Shown piece after piece: positions 35,574 to 44,984 of a stretch of 51,457 nucleotides of DNA. The notes beneath the pieces are model-generated. The model was given only the letters and a program-made list of their open reading frames with translations. It did not search any database and was not told where the DNA came from. How positions within the stretch are numbered: the stretch's first letter is position 1; every line of letters begins with the position of its first letter. The translations under genes and the position numbers were made by a program. The DNA comes from Nitrospirae bacterium MYbin3 (lineage in GTDB: Bacteria; Nitrospirota; Thermodesulfovibrionia; Thermodesulfovibrionales; Dissulfurispiraceae), in contig PEAD01000022.1 in assembly GCA_002753335.1 (NCBI GenBank), positions 1-51,457 of the forward strand, in the 5' to 3' direction.

Positions 35574-37067
35574 ATGACCCTTCTAAAGCGTAACATTATA
35601 GCCAACTTTGCGGGGCAAGGCTGGGTGGCACTGATGGCTTTGGCATTCGTTCCTATTTATATCAAGTTTCTCGGGATTGAGGCATATGGTCTTATAGGTT
35701 TTTTCACCATGTTGCAGGCATCGTTCCAGATTCTCGATTTTGGCCTTAGTCAGACGATGAACCGGGAAATGGCCCGATATGCGGCTTTGCCGGAGAAAGC
35801 AGGTGAAGCGCGTGATTTTGTGAGAACATTGGAAGTAGTGTATTGGTTGATAGGAATCCTTATAGGTGTTGGCGTTCTGATAGGGTCACCGTTTATCGCG
35901 CGCTATTGGATAAATGCAGGTGCTATACCTGTTGAAACGATACAGCATGCTGTTATGATTATGGGTTTGGTGTTGGCACTCCAGTGGCCGCTCAGTTTTT
36001 ATGAAGGCGGTCTTATGGGACTGCAAAAACAGGTGCTGTCGAACAGTATTAAGATCAGCATGGCTACGCTAAGCAGTTGTGGAGCAGCATTAATTCTCTG
36101 GAAAGTATCCCCTACTGTAACAGCCTTTTTCGCTTGGCAAATTATTGTGACAATTCTTTATGTCAGTCTGTTTGTTGTTTTCCTATGGCGGAGTTTGCCA
36201 TCCGCCGAAGGTTTTCCACGCTTTAATCTTGGACTGCTGAGCAATATTTGGCGTTTTGCAGCAGGTATGAGTGGTATTGGTTTTTCAGGCATCCTCTTGA
36301 TGCAGATGGACAAAATACTACTGAGTAATTTTCTCTCTCTTAAAATGTTCGGCTATTATACTTTAGCCAATGCTATAAGCAATGCGATACCAACTATGTT
36401 GGTCAGTCCTATTTTTAACGGCATGTTTCCCCGCTTTTCGTCATTAGTTATGGCCAATGATGAAGTGTCTCTAAAAAATTTATATCATCAGGGTGTCCAA
36501 GTGACAGCCATAATTATTTTGCCTATATCTACCGTTATGGCGTTTTTTTCATACGATATTTTATTATTATGGACACGAAATGCAGAGGTTTCCAGTATCG
36601 CCTCTCCTATAGTGACTTTTTTGGTTATAGGTATGGCTTTAAATGGGATGTCAGTCCTTACATTTGCGTTGCAATTGTCCTATGGCTGGACAAAAATTGG
36701 ACTGGGAATCAATATTTTTCTAATTATAGCTCTTGTTCCTGCAATATATTTCATGGCTGTACACTATGGAGCAATAGGTGCAGCCGCTGTATGGTTAGCG
36801 TTGAACAGTATATATTTAATAATTGTGGTTCCACTCACACATCGCCGTATTTTAAAGGGAGAAGCATGGCGCTTGTATATTGAAGATATTGTGCCGCCGT
36901 TAGCTGCTACACTTGTGGTAGTTGGGCTTGGGCGCTTGCTGATTGCAACTCAGATGACTGCGATAGCAACAGTTGTAATACTCTCGGCCATTATACTTGT
37001 TGCGTCAGCATTGTCAGCGTTTGCTGCGCCAAGAGTGAGATATTGGATAATGACCGAAATAATCTGA
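35574..37067 (+). CDS. Polysaccharide flippase (Wzx type)
   Basis: A 497-residue protein with about twelve or more membrane helices. It begins TLLKRNIIANFAGQGWVALMALAFVPIY and continues with KFLGIEAYGLIGFFTMLQ and the DFGLSQTMNREMARYA loop, typical of Wzx/RfbX O-unit flippases. It translocates undecaprenyl-diphosphate-linked repeat units. An upstream in-frame GTG at 35505 would add a polar leader without hydrophobic character, so ATG 35574 is preferred. It is the first gene of the long plus-strand cluster to 51.4 kb and is clearly different from the flippase at 13991. Confidence 0.9.
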   Translation: MTLLKRNIIANFAGQGWVALMALAFVPIYIKFLGIEAYGLIGFFTMLQASFQILDFGLSQTMNREMARYAALPEKAGEARDFVRTLEVVYWLIGILIGVGVLIGSPFIARYWINAGAIPVETIQHAVMIMGLVLALQWPLSFYEGGLMGLQKQVLSNSIKISMATLSSCGAALILWKVSPTVTAFFAWQIIVTILYVSLFVVFLWRSLPSAEGFPRFNLGLLSNIWRFAAGMSGIGFSGILLMQMDKILLSNFLSLKMFGYYTLANAISNAIPTMLVSPIFNGMFPRFSSLVMANDEVSLKNLYHQGVQVTAIIILPISTVMAFFSYDILLLWTRNAEVSSIASPIVTFLVIGMALNGMSVLTFALQLSYGWTKIGLGINIFLIIALVPAIYFMAVHYGAIGAAAVWLALNSIYLIIVVPLTHRRILKGEAWRLYIEDIVPPLAATLVVVGLGRLLIATQMTAIATVVILSAIILVASALSAFAAPRVRYWIMTEII

Positions 37068-37133
37068 TATTCGTAAAGATAACGATGCAAAAGTATTCCT
37101 ATACCTCTCACATAAGATTAGGATCTTTTTTTC

Positions 37134-39356
37134 ATGAAAATATTACTCATTAATCCCAGCGGTGGATATCCACATGAATTTCCCCCTTTGGGAATTCTTT
37201 CTATAGCCTCCGTTTTGAAAAATGAAGGTCATGCTGTCGGATTTTTCGACGAAGGGGCTTTTCATAGGGACAACATGGCTCTGTTCGATTATGTAAGGGA
37301 ATTTAGTCCCGACGTATTCGGAATTTCACTATATACTTCTAATATTGTTGAAACCTTCAAGACAGTTTCGATACTGAGATCAATTATTCCGAAAAGTACC
37401 ATTGTTGTTGGCGGACCACATGCCACTGTTCTGCCTGAAAGGACAATGTTTGAGTGCAGGGACATAGATTTTCTTATTTGTGGTGAAGGAGAGCTTACAG
37501 CAAAGGAGTTGATTGAGTCACTACAGGGCAAACTGGATGTGCATCAAGTAAAAGGTCTCTATTTTCGTGAAAAGGAGGCGATTGTTAAAACAGGGCAGCG
37601 TGAATTCATTGCTGACCTTGATACGATTCCAAATCCAGACCATGACTTTGTTGCCCGTTTTTCGTATTCTTACGGCGTATTACGAGCTGGTAAAAAAGTG
37701 GCGACAATAATGTCGTCCCGTGGTTGTCCCTTCGATTGCTCATTTTGCGCTGCGAAGGCTGTGTGGAGAAGGAGTTTTCGCAGGAGAAGTCCTGAAAATG
37801 TTGCTGCCGAAATTGAATTGCTCATAAATAATTATGGGTATGACGAGATTTATTTTATGGATGACCTATTTGCTGTGGACAGGAATTGGCTTGACAAATT
37901 ATACGTTGACATGAAAAAAAGATCCATATTAGTTCCTTGGAAATGCCTTGGCAGGGTGGATTTGCTATCTTTTGCCGATTATCAGAAAATGGCTGATAAC
38001 GGTTGTTACCTTATTCAATTTGGAGTTGAATCTGGAGATGATGATATCCTGAAAGATATAAATAAGAAAATAAACACGGATCAGGTGAGGAAGGCATTTG
38101 CCGAAGCAAAAAAAGCCAGATTGAATACTTACGGATTTTTCATTGTCGGCCATAATATGGACACATATGAGACAATTCTTAAAACGATTTATCTTGCCCG
38201 CTATTTAAACCCGGATTTTGTTTCTTTTTTTGCGTCAGTGCCATTTCCCGGAACAAAATTGCATGATGCTCTTCCTGAACATGTGAAATATAATTGGAAT
38301 TTGATACGGTATACCAGTTATTGGCAGGATAAGATGCCAGTACAATTATGCCAGGTCGATTCACAAGATCTGCGGAAGTTTGAACTGCAAGCTCATACTG
38401 CTGTATATGTAACAGCATCTTATTTTATTAATATGCTTTTTGGCCTTCGCCGAAAGAGAATTTTGTTTTGGAAGTTGTTGATGTTCTTTGTGCAACTGAA
38501 GCAACGCCTATTTTTTTCAATAAAAGGAACATGGATATTGGCTCGCTTTCGCAATCTAGACCTTACAAGCCATTTACGCAAAAAATCTTTTTCTGATTTT
38601 TGGATACATCGCTTCAGTTTGATAGACATATCTGATGAAGTTAAACACCATATTGGTGAAAGAGTACAATTTTACGGTACCATGCAAAAAGCAATCAGTT
38701 CATTTAATGCAGCGAATATACTTGGAGTCGGTTGCGGTACCATTATAGATTCACATCATCTTTCTCTAAAACATCCTGATTTGCATTTTATTGCCACCGA
38801 TAAATCACCTGAGGCGGTGAAAATAGCTGCTAAAATTGGAACTTTAATGGGGACACGTACAAAGATATTGGTTGACGACGAAGAGTCTATGCAGTTTGAT
38901 CGTAATCAGTTCGATATTGTTTTTAGTCAAGGATTGCTTGGATATTCCGGCACACCGGAACGTCTTTTAATGGAACAAATGCGAGTGCTAAAACAGGATG
39001 GCTGCCTCATCGTTAGTGTTCCTCAAAAATATAACCTCTATACTGTCTACAAGCACAGAAGGATGCGTGAAGGGATATGGGAGCACGGATGGGAACAGGA
39101 ATTTTCCTATATGGATTTAAAGCGTATGGGACATAATCTTGGTCTCGAAACAGTGGCTGTAAGCTCCTATGGATATGGATATAAGCAAGACTACGGTTTC
39201 AGTATCATTCCTAGAATCTTGAGGAGTGCTGCAAATAGTAGCAACCCCCTTGTGGCTGGACCCGGAAGAATATTGGTTGAAATTCTCTATATGGTGGAAC
39301 GAAAATTTGGCCATTTTTTCATGCAGAACATAACTGTAGTTTACAGGAAAAAGTGA
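37134..39356 (+). CDS. B12-binding radical SAM protein fused to a methyltransferase
   Basis: A 740-residue multidomain protein. Residues about 1-150 form a cobalamin-binding-like domain (ILLINPSGGYPHEFPPLGIL, VVGGPHATVLPE, FLICGEGE). A radical SAM core follows, with the 4Fe-4S cysteines C198, C202 and C205 (SRGCPFDCSFC) and later IYFMDDLF and QFGVESGDD. After a hydrophobic or amphipathic linker (about 435-475) comes a third domain with a class I methyltransferase fold (motif I ILGVGCGT near 528, then FDIVFSQGLL and VLKQDGCLIVSVP). Enzymes with the first two domains methylate or otherwise alter unactivated carbons or phosphorus. The SAM-methyltransferase fusion is unusual. The substrate, perhaps a lipid or sugar, is unknown. 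It lies directly after the flippase gene. Confidence 0.85.
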   Translation: MKILLINPSGGYPHEFPPLGILSIASVLKNEGHAVGFFDEGAFHRDNMALFDYVREFSPDVFGISLYTSNIVETFKTVSILRSIIPKSTIVVGGPHATVLPERTMFECRDIDFLICGEGELTAKELIESLQGKLDVHQVKGLYFREKEAIVKTGQREFIADLDTIPNPDHDFVARFSYSYGVLRAGKKVATIMSSRGCPFDCSFCAAKAVWRRSFRRRSPENVAAEIELLINNYGYDEIYFMDDLFAVDRNWLDKLYVDMKKRSILVPWKCLGRVDLLSFADYQKMADNGCYLIQFGVESGDDDILKDINKKINTDQVRKAFAEAKKARLNTYGFFIVGHNMDTYETILKTIYLARYLNPDFVSFFASVPFPGTKLHDALPEHVKYNWNLIRYTSYWQDKMPVQLCQVDSQDLRKFELQAHTAVYVTASYFINMLFGLRRKRILFWKLLMFFVQLKQRLFFSIKGTWILARFRNLDLTSHLRKKSFSDFWIHRFSLIDISDEVKHHIGERVQFYGTMQKAISSFNAANILGVGCGTIIDSHHLSLKHPDLHFIATDKSPEAVKIAAKIGTLMGTRTKILVDDEESMQFDRNQFDIVFSQGLLGYSGTPERLLMEQMRVLKQDGCLIVSVPQKYNLYTVYKHRRMREGIWEHGWEQEFSYMDLKRMGHNLGLETVAVSSYGYGYKQDYGFSIIPRILRSAANSSNPLVAGPGRILVEILYMVERKFGHFFMQNITVVYRKK

Positions 39357-39411
39357 GTATGTTTTTATCGTTTTCTGTTTTTTTGCAGACTATACGGAAT
39401 GGACTTTGTCT

Positions 39412-40866
39412 ATGAGAAAGCTGACTTTGGTAAATATTAGCAAAGGTTTTGCATCAGGAATAATCCCTTTGGGAATTACTTCAATATCAGCTTATCTTAA
39501 GAAATATGGCAATTTTCAAAATATAAGCCTTCTTGATTCAAACTGTCAGGATATTTATAAGTCGTTGGAACCAACCGATATTGTAGGAATCAGTTCTGTC
39601 ACTCAAGATATTAAAAATGCAGTGTTATTTGCTGAATATGTAAAATCACGATATGACATACCAGTTATTCTTGGTGGGGTTCATATTTCCACTTACAGAA
39701 AGCTGCCTGCACCGTTTGATTTGGGCGTTATCGGTGAAGGTGAAGAGACCATGCTTGAACTGATGCAGCTTCAGGATTTTTCTAAAGAAAGATTGAGGAG
39801 AGTAAAAGGAATTTGCTATAACGAAAACGGGAAAACGGTTTTTACCGAACCACGAGACTTAATATACGAACTTGACAGGATCCCTATTCCTGATAGGGAT
39901 ATCGCAAATCTGGATTATTATTTACAACGCAGACAGATTATTCCCTACCATGTTGGACGATCACTGACTATGATAAGCAGTCGAGGTTGTCCGTTTACAT
40001 GCGTTTTTTGCTCAACAAAGGTGCACTGGAAAAAATTCAGGAGTTTTTCTGCAGAACGAGTCTTAGAGGAGATAGAGCTTTTAATAGGGAAATATCAAGC
40101 CGAGATTATCCATATATTCGATGACCTATTCATAGCAGACAAACGACGACTAACTGAAATCCACCACGAAATAGTGAAGCGAGGCATCAACAATAAAGTA
40201 AAGTTTATGTGCCTTGTTCGGTCAGATATGATCGATGATTCGACGATGAAGATGCTGAAAGATATGAACGTGGTCGTAACCGGCATAGGCATGGAATCCG
40301 GCTCCCAGAAGATACTTGATTATTTAAAGAGACGGACCACGACTATCGATAAGAACCGGTATGCAATAGAACTGTCACAGAAGTATGGTATCCCGACAAT
40401 GGGATCTTTTATGGTGGGCAATCCCGGGGAAACTGAGCAAGATCTGCTGCAAACGCTGGATTTCATAAGGAGCTATAGATATTCACCCTATCTTGCTCCC
40501 CTTTCGTATGTTTCGACAGCGTTTCCAGGTACTGAGTTCTGGGACTACGGGATTAGAAAGGGCATTAATGTAGAAGCCATCGATAAGATCGTTATGGATA
40601 TACCTGACGACATTCATAAGCTAGATGGCGCTCCTCTACTTACCGATATTCCAAAGGAACGATTCTTTTCAATAATTCAGCTTTTTGCCAAAGAGACCCG
40701 TTACGGGATGATCAAAAGGTACATTTTTCTCCCTGATAATATTCTCAGTATAGCCAAAGCTTATGCTCATGGCATGATTATAGAAAAAAATCCACTCAAA
40801 GGTATCATTGAGATAACCAGGATCATAATCAACTTCATAAAAATAAAAATGGCTGGTTGTGTGTGA
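39412..40866 (+). CDS. B12-binding radical SAM protein
   Basis: A 484-residue protein with an N-terminal cobalamin-binding-like domain (LGITSISAYLKKYG, PVILGGVHISTYR, LGVIGEGEET) and a radical SAM domain with cysteines C193, C197 and C200 (SRGCPFTCVFC). IIHIFDDLFIADKRRL, GIGMESGSQKILDYL and then GSFMVGNPGETEQDLL are family blocks also seen, in changed form, in the preceding gene. It lacks the methyltransferase extension. ATG 39412 is preferred to TTG 39406. It follows its larger relative after 55 bases. It may be a BchE- or methylase-like enzyme; which one cannot be told. Confidence 0.87.
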   Translation: MRKLTLVNISKGFASGIIPLGITSISAYLKKYGNFQNISLLDSNCQDIYKSLEPTDIVGISSVTQDIKNAVLFAEYVKSRYDIPVILGGVHISTYRKLPAPFDLGVIGEGEETMLELMQLQDFSKERLRRVKGICYNENGKTVFTEPRDLIYELDRIPIPDRDIANLDYYLQRRQIIPYHVGRSLTMISSRGCPFTCVFCSTKVHWKKFRSFSAERVLEEIELLIGKYQAEIIHIFDDLFIADKRRLTEIHHEIVKRGINNKVKFMCLVRSDMIDDSTMKMLKDMNVVVTGIGMESGSQKILDYLKRRTTTIDKNRYAIELSQKYGIPTMGSFMVGNPGETEQDLLQTLDFIRSYRYSPYLAPLSYVSTAFPGTEFWDYGIRKGINVEAIDKIVMDIPDDIHKLDGAPLLTDIPKERFFSIIQLFAKETRYGMIKRYIFLPDNILSIAKAYAHGMIIEKNPLKGIIEITRIIINFIKIKMAGCV

Positions 40867-40947
40867 AAATTACAGCGTGCATGCAAAAAATAAACTTTGA
40901 GGCGTTCCGGTCTGTTGATATCCTAATAATAAGGAAAGTTAATACCC

Positions 40948-41661
40948 ATGGCAGCTGAAGTCCTACTTCAACGAGCACAGATTCAAGAGGCCCGTGCAGA
41001 ACTGCTCCGGCGCAGCCTAAACTGCATCGGGTCACCGTTGCGCCATTTTCTTTTAAGGTTCGGTATGCTCAGAGGTGTAAAGATTGGCGATGAACTCAAG
41101 AGCTGGGACGTTCTGCAGACGGCACGGTTTATTGAGGATCATGTGGGGCAGTATGCGCCGGTTCTCGATATTGGCGCTTATGCTTCTGAAATCCTATGCA
41201 TTCTAAAACGGATTGGATACGCGGATCTGACGGGCATTGACCTGAATCCTAATATTGTCCGCATGCCTTATGCGGACAATATCCGCTATATTGTTTCTAA
41301 CTTCATGCATACACCTTTCGAGGATAGTTCTTTTGCAGCCATCACTTCGATTTCGGTAATAGAACATGGATTCAATGCACAAGCTCTGCTTGCTGAGATC
41401 TCGCGGTTGCTGCAGCCGGGAGGTTTTTTTATAGCATCTGTTGACTATTGGCCGGACAAAATAAGTACTGAAGGTATTAATGTTTTCGGGTTGGATTGGT
41501 GTATATTTTCGAAAGATGAAATTCTTGCATTTTTAGAGGGTGCACATAAATACGGTTTTTCACTTGTCGGTGATTTAAAATTGTCCGCTTTAGAGCCGAC
41601 AATTTCATGGCAAGGTAAACAGTACACATTCTTGTGGTTTGCAATTCAAAAGAGAATTTGA
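40948..41661 (+). CDS. Class I SAM-dependent methyltransferase
   Basis: A 237-residue protein with motif I as VLDIGAYASEILC near residue 72, an irregular version of DxGxGxG. Then come TGIDLNPN, a DSSFAAITSISVIEHG block and LLQPGGFFIASVDYW, all standard for the Methyltransf_11 type. The N-terminal 60 residues are helical and basic. The acceptor is unknown; neighbours suggest a sugar or glycolipid. AAGGAAAG precedes ATG 40948. Confidence 0.8.
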   Translation: MAAEVLLQRAQIQEARAELLRRSLNCIGSPLRHFLLRFGMLRGVKIGDELKSWDVLQTARFIEDHVGQYAPVLDIGAYASEILCILKRIGYADLTGIDLNPNIVRMPYADNIRYIVSNFMHTPFEDSSFAAITSISVIEHGFNAQALLAEISRLLQPGGFFIASVDYWPDKISTEGINVFGLDWCIFSKDEILAFLEGAHKYGFSLVGDLKLSALEPTISWQGKQYTFLWFAIQKRI

Positions 41662-41679
41662 TAGTTAGACACACAATGC

Positions 41680-42786
41680 TTGCTATTAAATAATTTCTTA
41701 GGGGTAGATGAGAAGCTGAAAATATCTTTTTATACATCATGGAACATAAAGTGTGGAATAGCTGATTATTCTGCACGGTTCAAATCTGCTCTGGAAGATG
41801 TGGGGATTTCAGTAGCTATCATTCCGGTAGGTTCGAAAAAAGGACTGCTCAATATTAAACATCTTGGTAAAATGATGAATGAAGCAGATATCGCCCATAT
41901 CCAGCATGAGTTTTCTTTTTTTGCTAATGCTTTTTTTATATGTTCTTTTGTCCACTGCGCTATTTTTTTGCGTCAAATTAAAATCCCTAAGGTGCTTACT
42001 GTGCATGAAGTGGCCCCCTTGGGCGAACGGTTGAGCCGCTTCCCGTTTCTGAGACTCTATCGAACGATATTTGCTTTAGTGGACCTTATCATTGTACATA
42101 CTGAAAAGCATCGAATGATGATACTGGAAATGGGTGTTCCCGAGTCTAAAGTCATCAACTTGTCTCATCCAGTTCCTGAAGTAAAGCTACCTGTTGAAAC
42201 AAAAAAAAATTATAAGAAGTTATTTGGAGTTGACAGGAAAAATGTTCTCACTGTTTTTGGATTTCCGAACAGGAGAAAAGGATATGAACTGGTTCTCGAT
42301 GCAATCCAAGACCTTGACGACTGCATCTTCTTTATTGCTGGGGGACAGCATCCTAATGACAGGACCGGCTATATAGAACAACTTAAAAATAAAATCCTAC
42401 TTATGAACTTGGAACATAAGGTAAAGATATTAGGATATCTGCAAGAGGCAGATATCCCTGCTGTAATGGGAGCAACTGATATTGTGCTTGCCCCTTTCTG
42501 TGACATGCCGGGCTCAGGTTCCCTGAGCTTGGGGATTGCTTACCATAAGCCCATTATTGGGTCTGATATAGAGCAGATGCAGGAATTGAAGTCAAGGGGT
42601 GTCGGCATAGAACTATTTCAGAAAAACAAAAAAGGGGATTTGAGAGAAAAGATAGTATTTCTGTTACATGATATCCAAAGACAATCAGAACTTGAACGAC
42701 ATACGATAGCTTATGCACAAGAATACAGTTATGGAAAAACTGCTGCGAAATTTTTAGAACTCTATTCTAAACTACTCAGAAACTGA
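41680..42786 (+). CDS. Family 4 glycosyltransferase
   Basis: A 368-codon GT-B protein with KISFYTSWNIKCGIADYSARF at the N-terminus, the GIADY-type start of some GT4 enzymes. The donor half has TVFGFPNRRKGYELVLDAI, FFIAGGQHP and the segment DIVLAPFCDMPGSGSLSLGI in place of a classical E-x7-E: the first glutamate is absent and the block is rich in Gly and Ser. The start is uncertain, since no ATG fits; TTG 41680 is the first candidate. It is AT-rich like the two genes before it. Confidence 0.8.
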   Translation: MLLNNFLGVDEKLKISFYTSWNIKCGIADYSARFKSALEDVGISVAIIPVGSKKGLLNIKHLGKMMNEADIAHIQHEFSFFANAFFICSFVHCAIFLRQIKIPKVLTVHEVAPLGERLSRFPFLRLYRTIFALVDLIIVHTEKHRMMILEMGVPESKVINLSHPVPEVKLPVETKKNYKKLFGVDRKNVLTVFGFPNRRKGYELVLDAIQDLDDCIFFIAGGQHPNDRTGYIEQLKNKILLMNLEHKVKILGYLQEADIPAVMGATDIVLAPFCDMPGSGSLSLGIAYHKPIIGSDIEQMQELKSRGVGIELFQKNKKGDLREKIVFLLHDIQRQSELERHTIAYAQEYSYGKTAAKFLELYSKLLRN

Positions 42787-42804
42787 ATAACAATAAGATA
42801 GATT

Positions 42805-43827
42805 ATGAGAAATATTTGTCTTTCCATCTGCATCCCGGTCTATAACTTCGGAGCCTTCATCGGCGAGACGTTGGCGAGCATCATCCCTCAGGCGACTGAG
42901 GAGGTCGAGATTGTAATTGTAGATGGTGCTTCGACCGACAACACCGCCGAGGTGATCACGTCGGTACAGCGGACTTTCCCGCGGTTACGCTACCACCGTC
43001 TTGAAAAGAAAGGCGGTATAGACAGGGATATGGCTAAGTCTGTGGAACTGGCGCAGGGTGAGTACTGCTGGCTTTTCGGGGGTGACGACATTATGATTCC
43101 GGGCGCAATAGCCGACATTCTGAGGCAGGTACAAGAGGGGCATGACATCTATCTCTGCGAGTCGATTCTTTGTCGCTCAGACATGACACCGATAGGTAAG
43201 CATAATCTTCTTGCTGCCGATGATGGGCAGGTTTTTGATCTGGGAGACCATGCAGTTCGGGTTGATTATTTCAGCCGGGCTAGGAACACAGCTGCGTTTT
43301 TCAGTTTTTGCAGCTCTCTTATTTTCAAGAAAGCGCGTTGGGCTGCCGTTCTTACTGATGATAAGTTTGTGGGCTCACACTGGGACCACGTGGCGCGCTT
43401 TTTTCGTATAATCCCTCATGGTCTCCGGGTCAAGTATCTGTCGGTGCCGCACCTGTCCAAGCGGGGTGATAACGACTCGTTCATTAACCAAGGGATCGTA
43501 AATCGTTATCGGATAACTATCGAGGGGTTCGACCGGCTTTCCCGTGCGTTCTTTGACTCTGGCAGTAATGAGGACTTTCACATCCGTCGCACAATGAAAG
43601 CGGAGCACAACCTGAAGGCTTTTCTGGATGCGAAACTGCTCTGTAATGAACGTGGACTGACAGAAGACTTGGCAGTTCTTGATCAGCTTGCCAGAACTCA
43701 GTATGGATATCCTCTTCTTTCGAACCATTTTATGCTTTTCGTTTACAGGTTCTCGCCCGTCGCGCTTCTCCGTATCGCAAAGCCGGTATATGCATTCATC
43801 AAGACTAAAATTCTGAGTACTCTATGA
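42805..43827 (+). CDS. Family 2 glycosyltransferase (tandem copy 1)
   Basis: A 340-residue GT-A enzyme: LSICIPVYNFGAFIGETLAS, VEIVIVDGASTDNTAEVI, then KGGIDRDMAKSVELAQGEYC and WLFGGDDIM. These are the nucleotide- and metal-binding blocks, with GGDD in the place of the usual DxD. It has no clear membrane helix except a weak one at the end. The following gene is the same length and closely alike over its first 100 residues. This copy is visibly richer in G and C than the genes before it. It overlaps copy 2 by four bases (ATGA). Confidence 0.88.
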   Translation: MRNICLSICIPVYNFGAFIGETLASIIPQATEEVEIVIVDGASTDNTAEVITSVQRTFPRLRYHRLEKKGGIDRDMAKSVELAQGEYCWLFGGDDIMIPGAIADILRQVQEGHDIYLCESILCRSDMTPIGKHNLLAADDGQVFDLGDHAVRVDYFSRARNTAAFFSFCSSLIFKKARWAAVLTDDKFVGSHWDHVARFFRIIPHGLRVKYLSVPHLSKRGDNDSFINQGIVNRYRITIEGFDRLSRAFFDSGSNEDFHIRRTMKAEHNLKAFLDAKLLCNERGLTEDLAVLDQLARTQYGYPLLSNHFMLFVYRFSPVALLRIAKPVYAFIKTKILSTL

Positions 43828-44846
43828 GCAGCATCAAACTATCTATATGTATTCCCACCTATAACTTCGGCGAGTTTATCGGAGAAACGCTCTCGTCAGT
43901 TATCGACCAGTCCATGGGACGTAAGGACGTGGAGATAGTGGTCCTCGACGGCGGTTCAACTGACAACACCGCTGAGGTCGTTCTGGGCTTTAAGACACGT
44001 TTCCCTTCCCTCATCTATCACCGTCTGGAGCAGAAAGGGGGGATTGACAATGACCTTTCCTCATGTGTAGATCTGGCTACAGGTGAATATTGCTGGCTGC
44101 TTTCAAGTGATGATGTCCCAGTACAAGGTGCAATAGGCAGAATGTTCAGCGAAATCACATCTAAGGACGACATTTATCTTTTCAACCGAATTGAGTGTGA
44201 CGGTTTGTTATCGCCCTTACGGACTAGATTATGGCTTGATCCGGAAATTATTGATCGGTCTATCAGGTTTTATGAATCGTGTGACTATATTGACTATTTC
44301 GGTCATTCTAAATCTTTAGGAGCTCTTTTTAGCTATATCAGTTCCATAGTTGTTAGTCGCTCAGTTTGGTGCGATTGTCCTGCGATTAAAGAATCCATTG
44401 GGACCAACTATGCACATGTAGGAAGACTTTTTTCTGTGCTTCAGCGTGGTGGAAGCTTGCGTTACATTCGTGAACCCCTTGTGCTTTGCCGTGGATACAA
44501 CGACAGCTTTTTACAAAGAGGCCTTATTAGTCGCCTGCTGATAGATATTGATGGCTACATGTTGCTGTCATCACATTTGTTTGCTGATTATTCTGTGAGA
44601 ATGGCGTTTCTTGGAGTGATGAAACAGCAGCATAAATGGTACGTATTTGTAGAGATGAGAAGTTTAATCCAGGACAAGTCGCTCTGGCAGTGTATTGCAA
44701 AAAAGCTTATGCAGGTAGGGTACCCTAAATGGAATATATTTTTGATTGAATTAATAGGGGCGTTTCGCATCGGTGTCAGTTTTGCACGTCTTATTATTAA
44801 CGGATATCGCAAGGTGCAATTTTTCCTGGCCCGACTGCGGAAATAG
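43824..44846 (+). CDS. Family 2 glycosyltransferase (tandem copy 2)
   Basis: A 340-residue paralogue of the preceding gene, starting LSICIPTYNFGEFIGETLSS with VEIVVLDGGSTDNTAEVV, KGGIDNDLSSCVDLATGEYC and then WLLSSDDVP. Here the metal site reads SSDD. The first third is close to copy 1; the remainder diverges and its DNA is much richer in A and T. The pair probably adds two related sugars or acts on neighbouring positions of one repeat unit. About 140 bases without a gene follow. Confidence 0.87.
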   Translation: MSSIKLSICIPTYNFGEFIGETLSSVIDQSMGRKDVEIVVLDGGSTDNTAEVVLGFKTRFPSLIYHRLEQKGGIDNDLSSCVDLATGEYCWLLSSDDVPVQGAIGRMFSEITSKDDIYLFNRIECDGLLSPLRTRLWLDPEIIDRSIRFYESCDYIDYFGHSKSLGALFSYISSIVVSRSVWCDCPAIKESIGTNYAHVGRLFSVLQRGGSLRYIREPLVLCRGYNDSFLQRGLISRLLIDIDGYMLLSSHLFADYSVRMAFLGVMKQQHKWYVFVEMRSLIQDKSLWQCIAKKLMQVGYPKWNIFLIELIGAFRIGVSFARLIINGYRKVQFFLARLRK

Positions 44847-44984
44847 TTCCTGTTTATATAATTATAGACCACGGATGAGTAATATTTGACCAGTCTCAAG
44901 ATCTATAGGTATTATAAAAAAATGCTTTGTTGCAGAAGCTGTATCAGGTAAAATTTATATTGTAATTGTATTGAAAGGGGCATT

